Assembly: GCA_951213105.1 (NCBI GenBank)
Contig: OX578137.1
Coordinates: 58,280,236-58,344,235, forward strand
Source: Amaurobius ferox
Taxonomy: Eukaryota; Arthropoda; Arachnida; Araneae; Amaurobiidae
Direction of reading: 5' to 3'
Length of the DNA: 64,000 bases
Shown: positions 9,610 through 18,000 of the stretch, piece after piece
Position numbering within the stretch: the first letter of the stretch is position 1
Layout of the letters: every line of letters begins with the position of its first letter
Notes under the pieces: model-generated
What the model saw: only the letters and a program-made list of their open reading frames with translations
Told to the model about the DNA's origin: nothing
Databases searched by the model: none
Program-made: the position numbers and the translations under genes

Positions 9610-10335
9610 ATGTCGTTCTACGTCACACTCATTAGTGATAGCTCACAGCGTTTTTTCCCTGAAAATAAAATATCCCGATTTACTACACAACTTCCGTCTC
9701 CCATACACTTAAACAGTGCGGAATGGGAAATAGCCGTTGTCGATTTGATCTATCCCCATACCTGGTTCAATTTAAGGAAAGATAACAATTTATTTGGATT
9801 TTCTCTAGATGGGAGTGAATTAGAAGGAAGGCGTGTTCCTCCTGGTTGTTACGAGACTATACCAGATCTTTTAAAAGCCATGAGTTTAACATCCCATAAA
9901 AATAAAATTGAATTTTCCTATCATTCTGTCACAAAGCGAGTGACTATAAAAACCAAAGGAGAATCCAAAGTAGTGCTTCATGAAGGCATTTCCGAACTCC
10001 TCGGATTTAAACCAGGTGAATATAAAGGAATTGTGCAAAGTCCATTTGTGGCGGATGCTAACGCTTCTTTCTCCGTTATGTATATGTACTGTGACCTAGT
10101 AGAACCGCAAATAGTTGGAGATGTGCAAGCGCCTCTTTTAAAAATTGTAACTATAGAAGGAACCGACGGTGAAACGATCAATGCTCATTATGCAAGACCT
10201 TTCTATTTGCCGGTCATACGCCAGCATTTTCAAAACATTCAAATTGAATTGAGACTACATTCAGGTGACTTGGTGCCATTTGAAAGAGGCACAGTTTTCA
10301 TAGTATTACATTTTCGAATGAGACAACTTGTATAA
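9610..10335 (+). CDS. Minor capsid (penton) protein, single jelly roll
   Basis: 241 aa. It matches the Polinton minor capsid family recognised as the penton-base-like vertex protein with a single jelly-roll fold. Visible markers are the N-terminal 'SFYVTLISDSSQRFFPENK', 'EWEIAVVDLIYPHTWFNL', a 'PPGCYETIPDLLKAM' segment, 'ISELLGF' and the C-terminal 'VPFERGTVFIVLHFR'. It would occupy the fivefold vertices of an icosahedral particle built by the MCP encoded two genes downstream. It lies between two TATAAAAGG boxes; the second overlaps its own stop codon. It is intact with a clear ATG. Confidence 0.9.
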   Translation: MSFYVTLISDSSQRFFPENKISRFTTQLPSPIHLNSAEWEIAVVDLIYPHTWFNLRKDNNLFGFSLDGSELEGRRVPPGCYETIPDLLKAMSLTSHKNKIEFSYHSVTKRVTIKTKGESKVVLHEGISELLGFKPGEYKGIVQSPFVADANASFSVMYMYCDLVEPQIVGDVQAPLLKIVTIEGTDGETINAHYARPFYLPVIRQHFQNIQIELRLHSGDLVPFERGTVFIVLHFRMRQLV

Positions 10336-10339
10336 AAGG
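10331..10339 (+). promoter_or_regulatory. TATA box TATAAAAGG overlapping the penton stop
   Basis: Same nine bases as at 9566 and again fused to a stop codon (TAA 10333-10335). It lies 70 bases before the next ATG. Confidence 0.6.
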
Positions 10340-10400
10340 TTGTTAGAAAAAAACGTGAGTCCATTTGTAAAACAAACGTTGCAGAAGTATCATCATCATC

Positions 10401-10820
10401 ATGCTTGTACCCTATACGTGCTGCACTAAAAAATTTGAAGATTATTATGTGGGACAGACCGGTAACGGCATGCCTCATTATGGAGGAATTGCTCTACAAA
10501 AAGGATACGGTATTGGCGGGTTCTTTGCTAGGCTTTTTCGAAGTGCCTTACCCTTTTTGGTGCGAGGAGCAAAAACTGCAGGAAAGGAAGCTCTAAGAAC
10601 AGGAACTCTTATCGCCAATGATGTGTTAGCTGGCGATAATTTTAAAACATCAGTAAAATCGAGAGCCAAAGAAGCTGGTAAAACGCTAGCTAAAAAAGCG
10701 GTTCGAAAAGCAGACGAGATGATTGGTCATGGAAGATTTAAAAGGAAGAGAAAAATTCCCAAACGTGTCATTTCGTCTAAAGTCAAGAAGGTGCGAGGAC
10801 GTGACATTTTTGATGCGTAA
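10401..10820 (+). CDS. Small basic Polinton protein (virion core/minor protein candidate)
   Basis: 139 aa. An N-terminal 'YYVGQTGNGMPHYGG' is followed by a Gly-rich hydrophobic helix ('GYGIGGFFARLFRSALPFL', residues ~35-55), an Ala/Lys amphipathic stretch, and a strongly basic tail with 'RFKRKRKIPKR'. I recognise the layout from other animal Polintons, where it always sits next to the MCP gene. The function there is not established to my knowledge. A basic tail plus an amphipathic helix suggests a DNA-binding or capsid-lining protein, comparable in role to adenovirus core or cement proteins (inference). Its stop and the MCP start share TAATG. Confidence 0.8.
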   Translation: MLVPYTCCTKKFEDYYVGQTGNGMPHYGGIALQKGYGIGGFFARLFRSALPFLVRGAKTAGKEALRTGTLIANDVLAGDNFKTSVKSRAKEAGKTLAKKAVRKADEMIGHGRFKRKRKIPKRVISSKVKKVRGRDIFDA

Positions 10821-12118
10821 TGGCTTTTCTTCTAAAAGATTCACCTGAGTGTGCAAAATCCGAACTTAATTTATTTACGCTTCCTCCTACGCAAACAGTT
10901 ATAGAAAGAGGGCAATGGGTCGAATTTCATCCTGTTGCCAATGTATCTGACGGCAGTCCTGTTGAATTTAATGTATCTGGAAGTGGAGATGATTATCTTG
11001 ATTTATCCCAAACTCAACTTTATGTTAAGGTAAAAATTCTAAAAAATAATGGAACTTCCCTCACGAAAGAAGATAAAGTAGGCCCCGTCAATTCGTTTTT
11101 GCATTCTCTATTTTCTCAAGTGGATATCAGTCTGAATGAAAGATTAGTGTCGTCGAGCAACAATACATACCCCTATAGAGCCATTATAGAAAAATTACTA
11201 AATCATGGTTTTGATACTAAAACTTCTCAACTCTCGGCCGAACTATTTTTTAAGGATACCGCGGGTAGAATGAATGTATTCGATATCAAAGATCCTAATC
11301 CAAATGAAGGATTTAACAAACGAGCAGAAATGGTTCAACTGAGCACAACGGTAGACATGGTAGGTCGGCTACACGTGGATTTGTTTCACCAAGATCGACT
11401 TTTGCTGAACATGGTAGACATGAAAATTAAACTCATTCGTAGCAAACCCGAATTTTGTTTGTTGGGAATAGGTGATTATAAAGTTGTGCTTGAACACGCG
11501 TCGTTGTTTGTACGCAAAGTGCGAGTCAGTCCCGGTGTTGTATTGGGGCATGCAAAGAGTTTAGAAAAAACAACAGCCAAGTATCCTATCAATAGAGTGC
11601 TTTGCAAAGCATATTCGATCCCCACTGGAAATATGTGTTTCGTCCAAGATAATATTTTTACAGGACAGATGCCTAAGCGTATAGTTGTTGCTTGTGTAGA
11701 TAATGACGCATTTAATGGCAACTATAAAAAGTCACCCTTTGAATTTCAGCATTACAATATAAACTTTATCGGCGTCTACGTAGATGGACAACCCATGCCT
11801 CATAACCCATTGCAACCCGACTTTGCTAATAAGAATTTCATTCGTGCTTTTCAGAATTTATTTCTCACTGCAGAAGATCGCGGACTTTACCTTTCGAGAT
11901 CGGAATTTCCTGAGGGAAATTGCTTATTTCTCTTTGATTTGTCCCCCGATTTATGTGATGGTTCCCATTTGAATCTGGTACGACATAGCAACTTAAGACT
12001 AGAAATAAAATTTAGCGTTCCTCTACAACAGACAGTCTCGTTGTTGGTGTATGCTGAATTTGAAAACCTGATAGAAATCAACAAAGCTAGAAACATATTG
12101 TACGATTTTGGAAATTGA
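10820..12118 (+). CDS. MCP: Major capsid protein, double jelly roll
   Basis: 432 aa. It matches the Polinton double-jelly-roll major capsid family: N-terminal 'LNLFTLPPTQT', 'VEFHPVANV', the signature 'GPVNSFLHSLFSQVDISLN' with 'YPYRAIIEKLLN', then 'FDIKDPNPNEGFNKR' and C-terminal strands ending 'LVYAEFENLIEI'. Such proteins trimerise into the capsomers of icosahedral particles. The length is at the short end of normal for the family, and no stop or frameshift is present. The ATG overlaps the upstream stop (TAATG) and the stop overlaps the protease start (TGATG), so the three ORFs probably lie on one mRNA. Confidence 0.95.
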   Translation: MAFLLKDSPECAKSELNLFTLPPTQTVIERGQWVEFHPVANVSDGSPVEFNVSGSGDDYLDLSQTQLYVKVKILKNNGTSLTKEDKVGPVNSFLHSLFSQVDISLNERLVSSSNNTYPYRAIIEKLLNHGFDTKTSQLSAELFFKDTAGRMNVFDIKDPNPNEGFNKRAEMVQLSTTVDMVGRLHVDLFHQDRLLLNMVDMKIKLIRSKPEFCLLGIGDYKVVLEHASLFVRKVRVSPGVVLGHAKSLEKTTAKYPINRVLCKAYSIPTGNMCFVQDNIFTGQMPKRIVVACVDNDAFNGNYKKSPFEFQHYNINFIGVYVDGQPMPHNPLQPDFANKNFIRAFQNLFLTAEDRGLYLSRSEFPEGNCLFLFDLSPDLCDGSHLNLVRHSNLRLEIKFSVPLQQTVSLLVYAEFENLIEINKARNILYDFGN

Positions 12119-12585
12119 TGAATTCCTCGGACATTTATAAAATATTATCTCGTGATCGTCATACAGCGAGATATTTTAAAGGAGTTTTCCCGTCGGATAG
12201 AATTCCTAATATTGATATAACCCCTGCAGCTCTCGTTATTAACACGGATAACCATACTGAAGCCGGTAGTCACTGGTTGGCGTTATTTATTGAAGACAAT
12301 CAATCCATTGAATTTTTCGATTCATATGGCTTACCTCCTGAAATGTATGGAAAAGATATTGGAAGATTTGTCATGAAATACCCCCACCTGAAATGTAACA
12401 AGATATCTCTGCAAAGTTTTACTTCTAATGTATGTGGACACTTTTGTATTTATTTCTTAGTGAAACGATGCCAAGGATTATGTATAAATTTTATTGTATC
12501 TAATCTTGCTGGAAAAAAGAATGATTTTAGAATGTATCAATTTGTCAAGAAAAGATATGGTGTAAACATGATTTTTAAAAAATAA
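12118..12585 (+). CDS. PRO: Adenain-like cysteine protease (C5 type)
   Basis: 155 aa from ATG 12118; an upstream TTG in frame is discounted. The catalytic set is visible: His52 in 'GSHWLALF', Asp68 in 'FFDSYG', Gln99 and Cys106 in 'SNVCGHFCIYF'. In adenovirus and Polinton relatives this enzyme trims capsid and core proteins during particle maturation. The start overlaps the MCP stop. The stop lies inside AATAAA (12581-12586), so the penton-to-protease block may end here. Confidence 0.93.
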   Translation: MNSSDIYKILSRDRHTARYFKGVFPSDRIPNIDITPAALVINTDNHTEAGSHWLALFIEDNQSIEFFDSYGLPPEMYGKDIGRFVMKYPHLKCNKISLQSFTSNVCGHFCIYFLVKRCQGLCINFIVSNLAGKKNDFRMYQFVKKRYGVNMIFKK

Positions 12586-12586
12586 A
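12581..12586 (+). terminator. Polyadenylation signal overlapping the protease stop
   Basis: AATAAA spans the stop TAA (12583-12585), and another AATAAA follows within 25 bases. This is the second case of a polyadenylation signal fused to a stop codon in this element. Confidence 0.55.
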
Positions 12587-12819
12587 AATAATATATTTTG
12601 AAATAAATGTCTGTACTCATTTTATTGTTTCTATTTGTTAATAAATATTTACCTTTTATTATTAAATTATGTTAAAACATTAAATGAAAGTTATTTAAAA
12701 ACTATTTGCACATAACTATATACCAGATATTTTTTCGCAGGAAAACCTTTTATTTTTTTCTGCTGCTGCAGATCTGTATTAAAACAGTACACACCCAAGA
12801 ATTTGCGTCATTAATATCC

Positions 12820-13431
12820 ATGGAGCTTCCCCGTTTAAAGCACCCCTCAACGTGTATAGTTAGTGGACCAACGGGGTCAGGCAAGACCGTCTTTGTTAAG
12901 AAACTTATTGAACAACACATGTTTAAACCAATGCCCAAGCTTGTTGTATACTGCTACGGCGCTTACCAGCAACTCTTCAATACTCTGAAAAATGTAGATT
13001 TTTATGAAGGTTTGCCCTCTAACTTGAATACAATTCGAGATGCTCTTATCATCATAGATGACCTTATGACAGAATTGGGGCACGATACTCGTTTGAGCAA
13101 ACTATTCACAAAAGGCAGCCATCATAGGAACATTTCAGTTATATTCATTGTCCAAAATTTATTTAACCAAGGAAAAGAAATGAGGTCAATACACTTAAAT
13201 TCACAATATTTGGTTTTGTATAAAAACCCTAGAGATAAGAGTCAGGTGATGCACTTGGCAAGGCAAATGTTTCCTGGAAAATCTAAAGCCTTTCAAGAAA
13301 TATTTCAAGACGCAACGTCCCCTGCTTATGGTTATTTATTAGTTGATCTGCGCCCCGAGACCTCTGATCGTTTGCGCATGCGCACGGGCATTTTCCCTCA
13401 GGATAAACATTATGTATATGAACTGAGTTAG
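12820..13431 (+). CDS. ATP: Genome-packaging ATPase (A32/FtsK-HerA type)
   Basis: 203 aa from ATG 12820. Walker A is 'GPTGSGKT' (16-23) and Walker B is 'ALIIIDDLM' (D80-D81), followed by 'TKGSHHRNISVIFIVQNLF', the sensor-like region typical of Polinton and adeno-like packaging ATPases. It is expected to drive DNA into preformed capsids. The frame stays open upstream to 12706 but has no ATG; good 3' splice-like sites (pyrimidine tract plus CAG at ~12740 and ~12771) lie there, so a spliced 5' leader is possible. It starts the second plus-strand block, after the protease polyadenylation signal. Confidence 0.94.
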   Translation: MELPRLKHPSTCIVSGPTGSGKTVFVKKLIEQHMFKPMPKLVVYCYGAYQQLFNTLKNVDFYEGLPSNLNTIRDALIIIDDLMTELGHDTRLSKLFTKGSHHRNISVIFIVQNLFNQGKEMRSIHLNSQYLVLYKNPRDKSQVMHLARQMFPGKSKAFQEIFQDATSPAYGYLLVDLRPETSDRLRMRTGIFPQDKHYVYELS

Positions 13432-13462
13432 CCATTTAGCGTTTAGTCTTTGAACGAGTAAC

Positions 13463-13942
13463 ATGTCTTCTGTAGTTATTGAACTCGAGGGTTTCCAATT
13501 ACAACCTCATGTTTTTATCATTAAAGAATTGGCATTTTTCGATGTAAATTATGGTTATCATGGCCGTTGGTCCTTTCTCCCGCCTCAATCTTGGGATCAA
13601 TTATCATCGAAGAAAAGAAAAGAATTTTCTTGGATAACCCGCTATTGTCATGGATTACACTGGAATAGCGGAAATTTGCCTTATCATGTTTTGAAAATTA
13701 TTCTAACATTCTTATTTGCGTCCTATTCTGACATTTATGTTAAAGGGCTGGAAAAAGCAAAATTCTTAGAAAATCTCTCAGGGATGAAGATTTTTGATCT
13801 CAATGATTTCAAGTGTCCTAAAATGGATATTTTAAAATCAAATTTAGCACCAAAATGCCCCGTTCACACCCCTCACTTTAAACATTGTGCTTTAGCGAAG
13901 GCCGCTGCTTACGGATCTTTTATAAAAGAAAGGCAGTCGTGA
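13463..13942 (+). CDS. Degenerate DEDDh-exonuclease-like (RNase H fold) protein
   Basis: 159 aa. I recognise this as a family recurring in arthropod Polintons and related mobile DNA, with 'EGFQLQPHVFIIKELAFFD' at the N-terminus, 'WITRYCHGLHWNSG', 'DIYVKGLEKAKFL' in the middle and 'CPVHTPHFKHCALAKAAAY' near the C-terminus. The order recalls DEDDh exonucleases: an acidic x-acidic site in strand 1, and 'H-x-A-L-x-x-A' at the end where active enzymes have H-x-A-x-x-D. Here the first position is Glu-Leu-Glu and the last Asp is replaced, so catalysis is doubtful. Fold assignment is inference. The gene lies 31 bases after the ATPase gene. Confidence 0.7.
   Translation: MSSVVIELEGFQLQPHVFIIKELAFFDVNYGYHGRWSFLPPQSWDQLSSKKRKEFSWITRYCHGLHWNSGNLPYHVLKIILTFLFASYSDIYVKGLEKAKFLENLSGMKIFDLNDFKCPKMDILKSNLAPKCPVHTPHFKHCALAKAAAYGSFIKERQS
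13921..13929 (+). promoter_or_regulatory. TATA-like box TATAAAAGA
   Basis: One mismatch from the TATAAAAGG boxes. It is inside the end of the preceding ORF and 36 bases before the ATG at 13957. Confidence 0.4.
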
Positions 13943-13956
13943 ACAGGTGTCATTTT

Positions 13957-14283
13957 ATGTTCAATATGTCAAATGTGGAGCATCTGAAACTTCTCAGGAA
14001 ATGCAAAAATAAAGGGATATTATTACGCAAATGCCCTAACAGTATTATTAAGTGTGTTTGTGAATGTGCTCTTAATCTTTTAAAAGGCAATGTGCCTATA
14101 TCTCGCCAGAAGAAGAAAAGACTCATTCCCTATAAAAGGGTCTTACGCCGTTTAGGAGATAAGAAAGTACCCCTGTACAAGAAAAGACAACTTCTTGTCC
14201 AAAAAGGAGAAGGCTTCTTGTCTATTCTTATTCCTGCTGCTATTACTGCTTTGAGTACTCTGTTTCATGGAGTTGGCTCGTAA
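13957..14283 (+). CDS. Small basic protein with hydrophobic C-terminus (pX-like candidate)
   Basis: 108 aa from ATG 13957 (or 105 from 13966); the longer frame from 13885 would overlap the previous gene by 58 bases and is less likely. It is Lys/Arg/Cys-rich ('KKKRLIPYKRVLRRLGDKK', 'YKKRQLL') and ends in 'GFLSILIPAAITALSTLF', a Gly-rich hydrophobic helix. The same architecture is found in small virion proteins of adeno-like and Polinton-like elements, so a DNA-condensing or membrane-active minor virion protein is plausible (inference). A TATAAAAGG lies inside the ORF at 14131. The end overlaps the next gene by 17 bases. Confidence 0.72.
   Translation: MFNMSNVEHLKLLRKCKNKGILLRKCPNSIIKCVCECALNLLKGNVPISRQKKKRLIPYKRVLRRLGDKKVPLYKKRQLLVQKGEGFLSILIPAAITALSTLFHGVGS
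14131..14139 (+). promoter_or_regulatory. TATA box TATAAAAGG inside the pX-like ORF
   Basis: Third exact copy of the nine-base motif in the element, 128 bases before the ATG of the last plus-strand gene at 14267. Confidence 0.5.
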
Positions 14284-14848
14284 ATTTATTCTTGTTCCTG
14301 AAGAGCAAGAACATCAATTTGCTGAGGACCACCTATCCCATTTGGATCAACAAATGCATCAAATTTTAAAAGACAAGTTACCAGAGGATGGAAAAGCTAA
14401 ATTATACTTACAAGTGCTACAGAAATTTGTCAGTTTTCCATCGTTGAATTCTTTTGGACCCCAAAATGATATGGATGTGGACGCCCAAAGTGATATTCCC
14501 CAAAATGATGTAGAAAAAGATATTTTATTATCGGCTCCTGTACGACATAAAGCTGTAGCCCTGAAAATTATTGATTTTTTAAATGCTCAAAAAGATGTGA
14601 TTTCATGGACGACTTCCAAGGAACTTAAACTAAGAGGAACTATTCTACCAGGGACCAACATATCCATATTAATAAACCACCTACTGCGGAATCAACCAAA
14701 GAAACCCGAAGGTTACGACAAATGGCAAGAAATATTAGAAGAAAATAATTTTCCTAAAGAATTTATCAAAAACAAGTATCTGTATCCTAAAAAGACAATG
14801 TATGCCCGACCTATTCGTGTACCAAAAAAGAAATGGATGAAATTTTAA
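14267..14848 (+). CDS. Polinton protein of unknown function, 193 aa
   Basis: The N-terminal 'ARKFILVPEEQEHQF' is followed by a helical 'LSHLDQQMHQIL' segment that resembles a protein seen at this position in other animal Polintons. A linker with a repeated 'PQNDMDVD'/'PQNDVEKD' motif (residues ~65-85) follows, then a C-terminal domain ending in the basic 'RPIRVPKKKWMKF'. The C-terminal part could be winged-helix-like, judged only by pattern. It starts within the preceding gene and ends just before an AATAAA at 14857. The function is unknown to me. Confidence 0.78.
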   Translation: MELARKFILVPEEQEHQFAEDHLSHLDQQMHQILKDKLPEDGKAKLYLQVLQKFVSFPSLNSFGPQNDMDVDAQSDIPQNDVEKDILLSAPVRHKAVALKIIDFLNAQKDVISWTTSKELKLRGTILPGTNISILINHLLRNQPKKPEGYDKWQEILEENNFPKEFIKNKYLYPKKTMYARPIRVPKKKWMKF

Positions 14849-14856
14849 ACATTTAT

Positions 14857-14862
14857 AATAAA
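14857..14862 (+). terminator. Polyadenylation signal of the plus-strand gene block
   Basis: AATAAA 9 bases after the last plus-strand stop. It marks the convergence zone with the leftward polymerase gene. Confidence 0.6.
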
Positions 14863-15084
14863 GATACTTTTGAACTCCTAATGTTTTTTGTGCATATTTT
14901 CTTTTTTCTTTACAGGTACAAACTGAAATAAAAATTAAAAGTGTCTAAAACTTAAGTACAAATTATTTTAAAAATGTAATAAATCTTTGAAATTTTGAAT
15001 GAAATTTAAAATAAATGCATTGCATTTCACTAATGATATCACTTATACAAAATAAATAAATACAACAGTATAAAAATAAAATAA

Positions 15085-15090
15085 TTTATT
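15085..15090 (-). terminator. Polyadenylation signal of the polymerase gene
   Basis: AATAAA on the minus strand begins 2 bases after the polymerase stop codon (15092-15094). The convergent gene ends are ~240 bases apart. Confidence 0.55.
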
Positions 15091-15091
15091 C

Positions 15092-18000
15092 TTAATAACC
15101 ATAAGGTAATGTACTGTAACTATCACCAATAACTCTTTTGGTGTACACCATTTTATACAGTTTCGTTTCTTTTTTATTAAGAACTCGTCGACGTTTAGCA
15201 TCCCTTGAAATCTTTGCCGGATTGTCAATTGGAATTGTCAGCGTGCCATCAAGATTCCGAACTAGAGTTTTCACCGATTGGTAGTTCAAAAGTTGAGAAT
15301 TTTTAAAATTTAAGGAAAATCCTCGAATTTTACAGACAGTTTTGCCACTGTATGTTTCATAGGCATAATTCTTAGGGCCTCCTACAAAAAAAAAGTTTGA
15401 TTAATAGATCGTTTTACTAAGCGATATAAATAAAATTTTCCAGATAATTTCCTTATAATAAATACACTTCGAAATGTAAAGAAAGATATTAATCTTACCA
15501 GATACGAAAGTCTTTATAACTTCACCACCTAGTTCATCTGTAAATTCACCAAGATAATCTCCTAGGGGTGGATCATTTAATCGGTTGCTTGCGTAAATTA
15601 TCGAGTCTGTATCCATATATAAAACGGACGTTCCAAGGCGATCAATTTCAGCATACAGCTTGAGACGTGCGTAGCATGTAGTGAACGCTGCAAGAAATAT
15701 ATTCGTGCTGGCCTCCTGTTCAAGAAATTCATTCCTTTGTCTCCATTGAAAGGCGGCAATTTCAGGAGTCGGCAAATATAAGTCAAGAATCTGGAGAAAA
15801 AATAAATATACAAATTAAAATACATGAGTATATACATAAATTAAATACATGAGTTTGTGTGCATGCATATGTACTCCGAAATAAACACTAACTTACTTCC
15901 TTCCTTTTGTCGCTGAGCATATTATTATACTCGATCAAAGTAGATACATATTTCATTTTCGTTTTGTTTGGATTCATTCCCCACCTAAAATAAATTCAAA
16001 TATCAGAAAAATGTTCATATCATAAAAAATAATTGCATCATATGATTTAGAAAGTAACTCACCTTCCCCAAAATGAGTTTAATGCTAATTTGGCTACTTG
16101 ACGCCGACCTGGGTTGAAAGCAATGGCTGTAGGGTCAAGAGAAATTCCTTCATTCTTTAAATACTCACTGATGTAGGTGTCCCGGTCTTCCTGATTAACG
16201 CAATGAGAAGGCCATCCAGAGGCTTCTTGTTTAATTTTTAAAAACAGGTTTATGTATGTTTTAAAAAGTTCAGTAGAGCTTTGTTTAAAGTGATAAACTT
16301 CGTAGATCTGAAAATAATAACAATACATTGTGTAAAAATATAAATCTTTAACTAATTATACTAATATATGAAATTATATTTAGAGGAAATTTTTACCTTA
16401 ATAATGTTATAGCCTTTATCAAGTGATTTCTTTACTTCCTCTGTGACCCATGTACCGATTAACGCTCGGTCATCATCCGAATGATTGCAAGGGCTCTGCT
16501 GTAAATTCTCAGCACATACTCTGCACAATGGAAATAATAATTTACCACCAATCCTTGTTGGTAGCACTGGATGATAAAGCTTACGAGGTGGTAAGATTTT
16601 ACACTTTACAAAACCAAAGTAGTTTTGGATACTGTCAAAATTTTCTGTTATGATTACAGGATGTCCTAATGGATATCTAAAAATAAAAGAAAAAAGTTAA
16701 AAATCATATTTTAAATACACTACCATAATTTAAATTTTATTTAAATGCACTAAATTTATTTTAAATGCACTATAAATGTGTATGATAAACGAACCTGCAA
16801 TATTTGTTTGTCCAAGGATATAAGGATGTAAAATCGACATATTTTGCTATTCCTTCATAGAAAAGCTGTATTGCATTTGTACGTCCACCAAAAAAAGCAT
16901 CTCTGGGATTCAATCGGTCCTGCACGTCATGCGTCTTCAGGAAGGAAAGTAAATCTTTCTCTTTTTTTTTTGCGCGAACGAAATCATGTTCCCACATTTC
17001 AACTACATTGAAGCCCATACATCGAAGAGAAACCGTCGTCTGAATAGTTTTTTCATGGAGCAATCTCATGCATGTACCAGTAAGAGGACTTTTTGTTTCT
17101 TCATCAAAACATTCTATACATCCATGATAAAGACACCCCTGAAAACGAAACAAAAAAATTGCATTAGAAACATACGCATGCAAATACATTATTTTCTTTT
17201 AAAGAGTTGAATAATAACATACATGATACTGATAAACCGATTTTGTAGATTCGCAAAAACCGTCTACAAAATAGTTTCCAATTTTAACTTCACCGGTGCC
17301 ATTCAGTGCATGTCGAATAATTATGCCTTCGGTGAGTGCTACATAATCCATCCAACGTATGGAATCCATGCTGTAATTTAACTTATTTGTGTATCCATGT
17401 AATGGCACCATGGCTATGGTATCAGGACAAATATGGTGTGCTCGGAATATAGCCATACACGTAGAGGCAATTGTAACATAACTAGAAAAAAAATATGAAC
17501 AAGTTAATAGTTTAAACAAAAACAAAATACAAAGAAAAGAAAGAAAAAAAGTTAATACTTACCAAAACGGATCTATGCCCGTAACGTCCAGAAACTGCGA
17601 TCTAAATTCTAAACAGCAGCGCCTTAAAATATCAACATCCGATCTAAAGATAAATAACAGAAAATGTAAAATGCAAATAAAATACACCCAATATAGCAAA
17701 TTTAATCTTATATGAATTATACTTTACCGGCAATAGGCATCCATTTCTTCTCGAAAATTAAAAGTTAAAGCTTTTCTGCTTTCGTACCACTCAAAAAATT
17801 TCGTTCGCTCAGGTGTAGACATTGTGTCCGGACTGTAATGTTCTTTAGGTGGCAGCTCCCCAATATAAGTTTGATTTTCTGGCCTATTAAATAGGTGGGG
17901 AAAATACCCCTTTTTAAGTTCCTTTAATCCAAGGGTTTGGGGTAGTTTGGAGAGACTCATAGGTAGAAAATTATAGCTGTCTATAATTCTTAAGTTTAAG

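Noticed and set aside
12706..12819. N-terminal extension of the packaging ATPase
   Set aside because: The open frame has no ATG, and family members as I know them begin close to the 'LPRLKHP' segment; the extra part looks like intron with CAG acceptors.
13885..13956. Longer start for the pX-like gene at 13885
   Set aside because: It would overlap the preceding gene by 58 bases; ATGs at 13957/13966 lie after that gene's stop and a TATA-like box.
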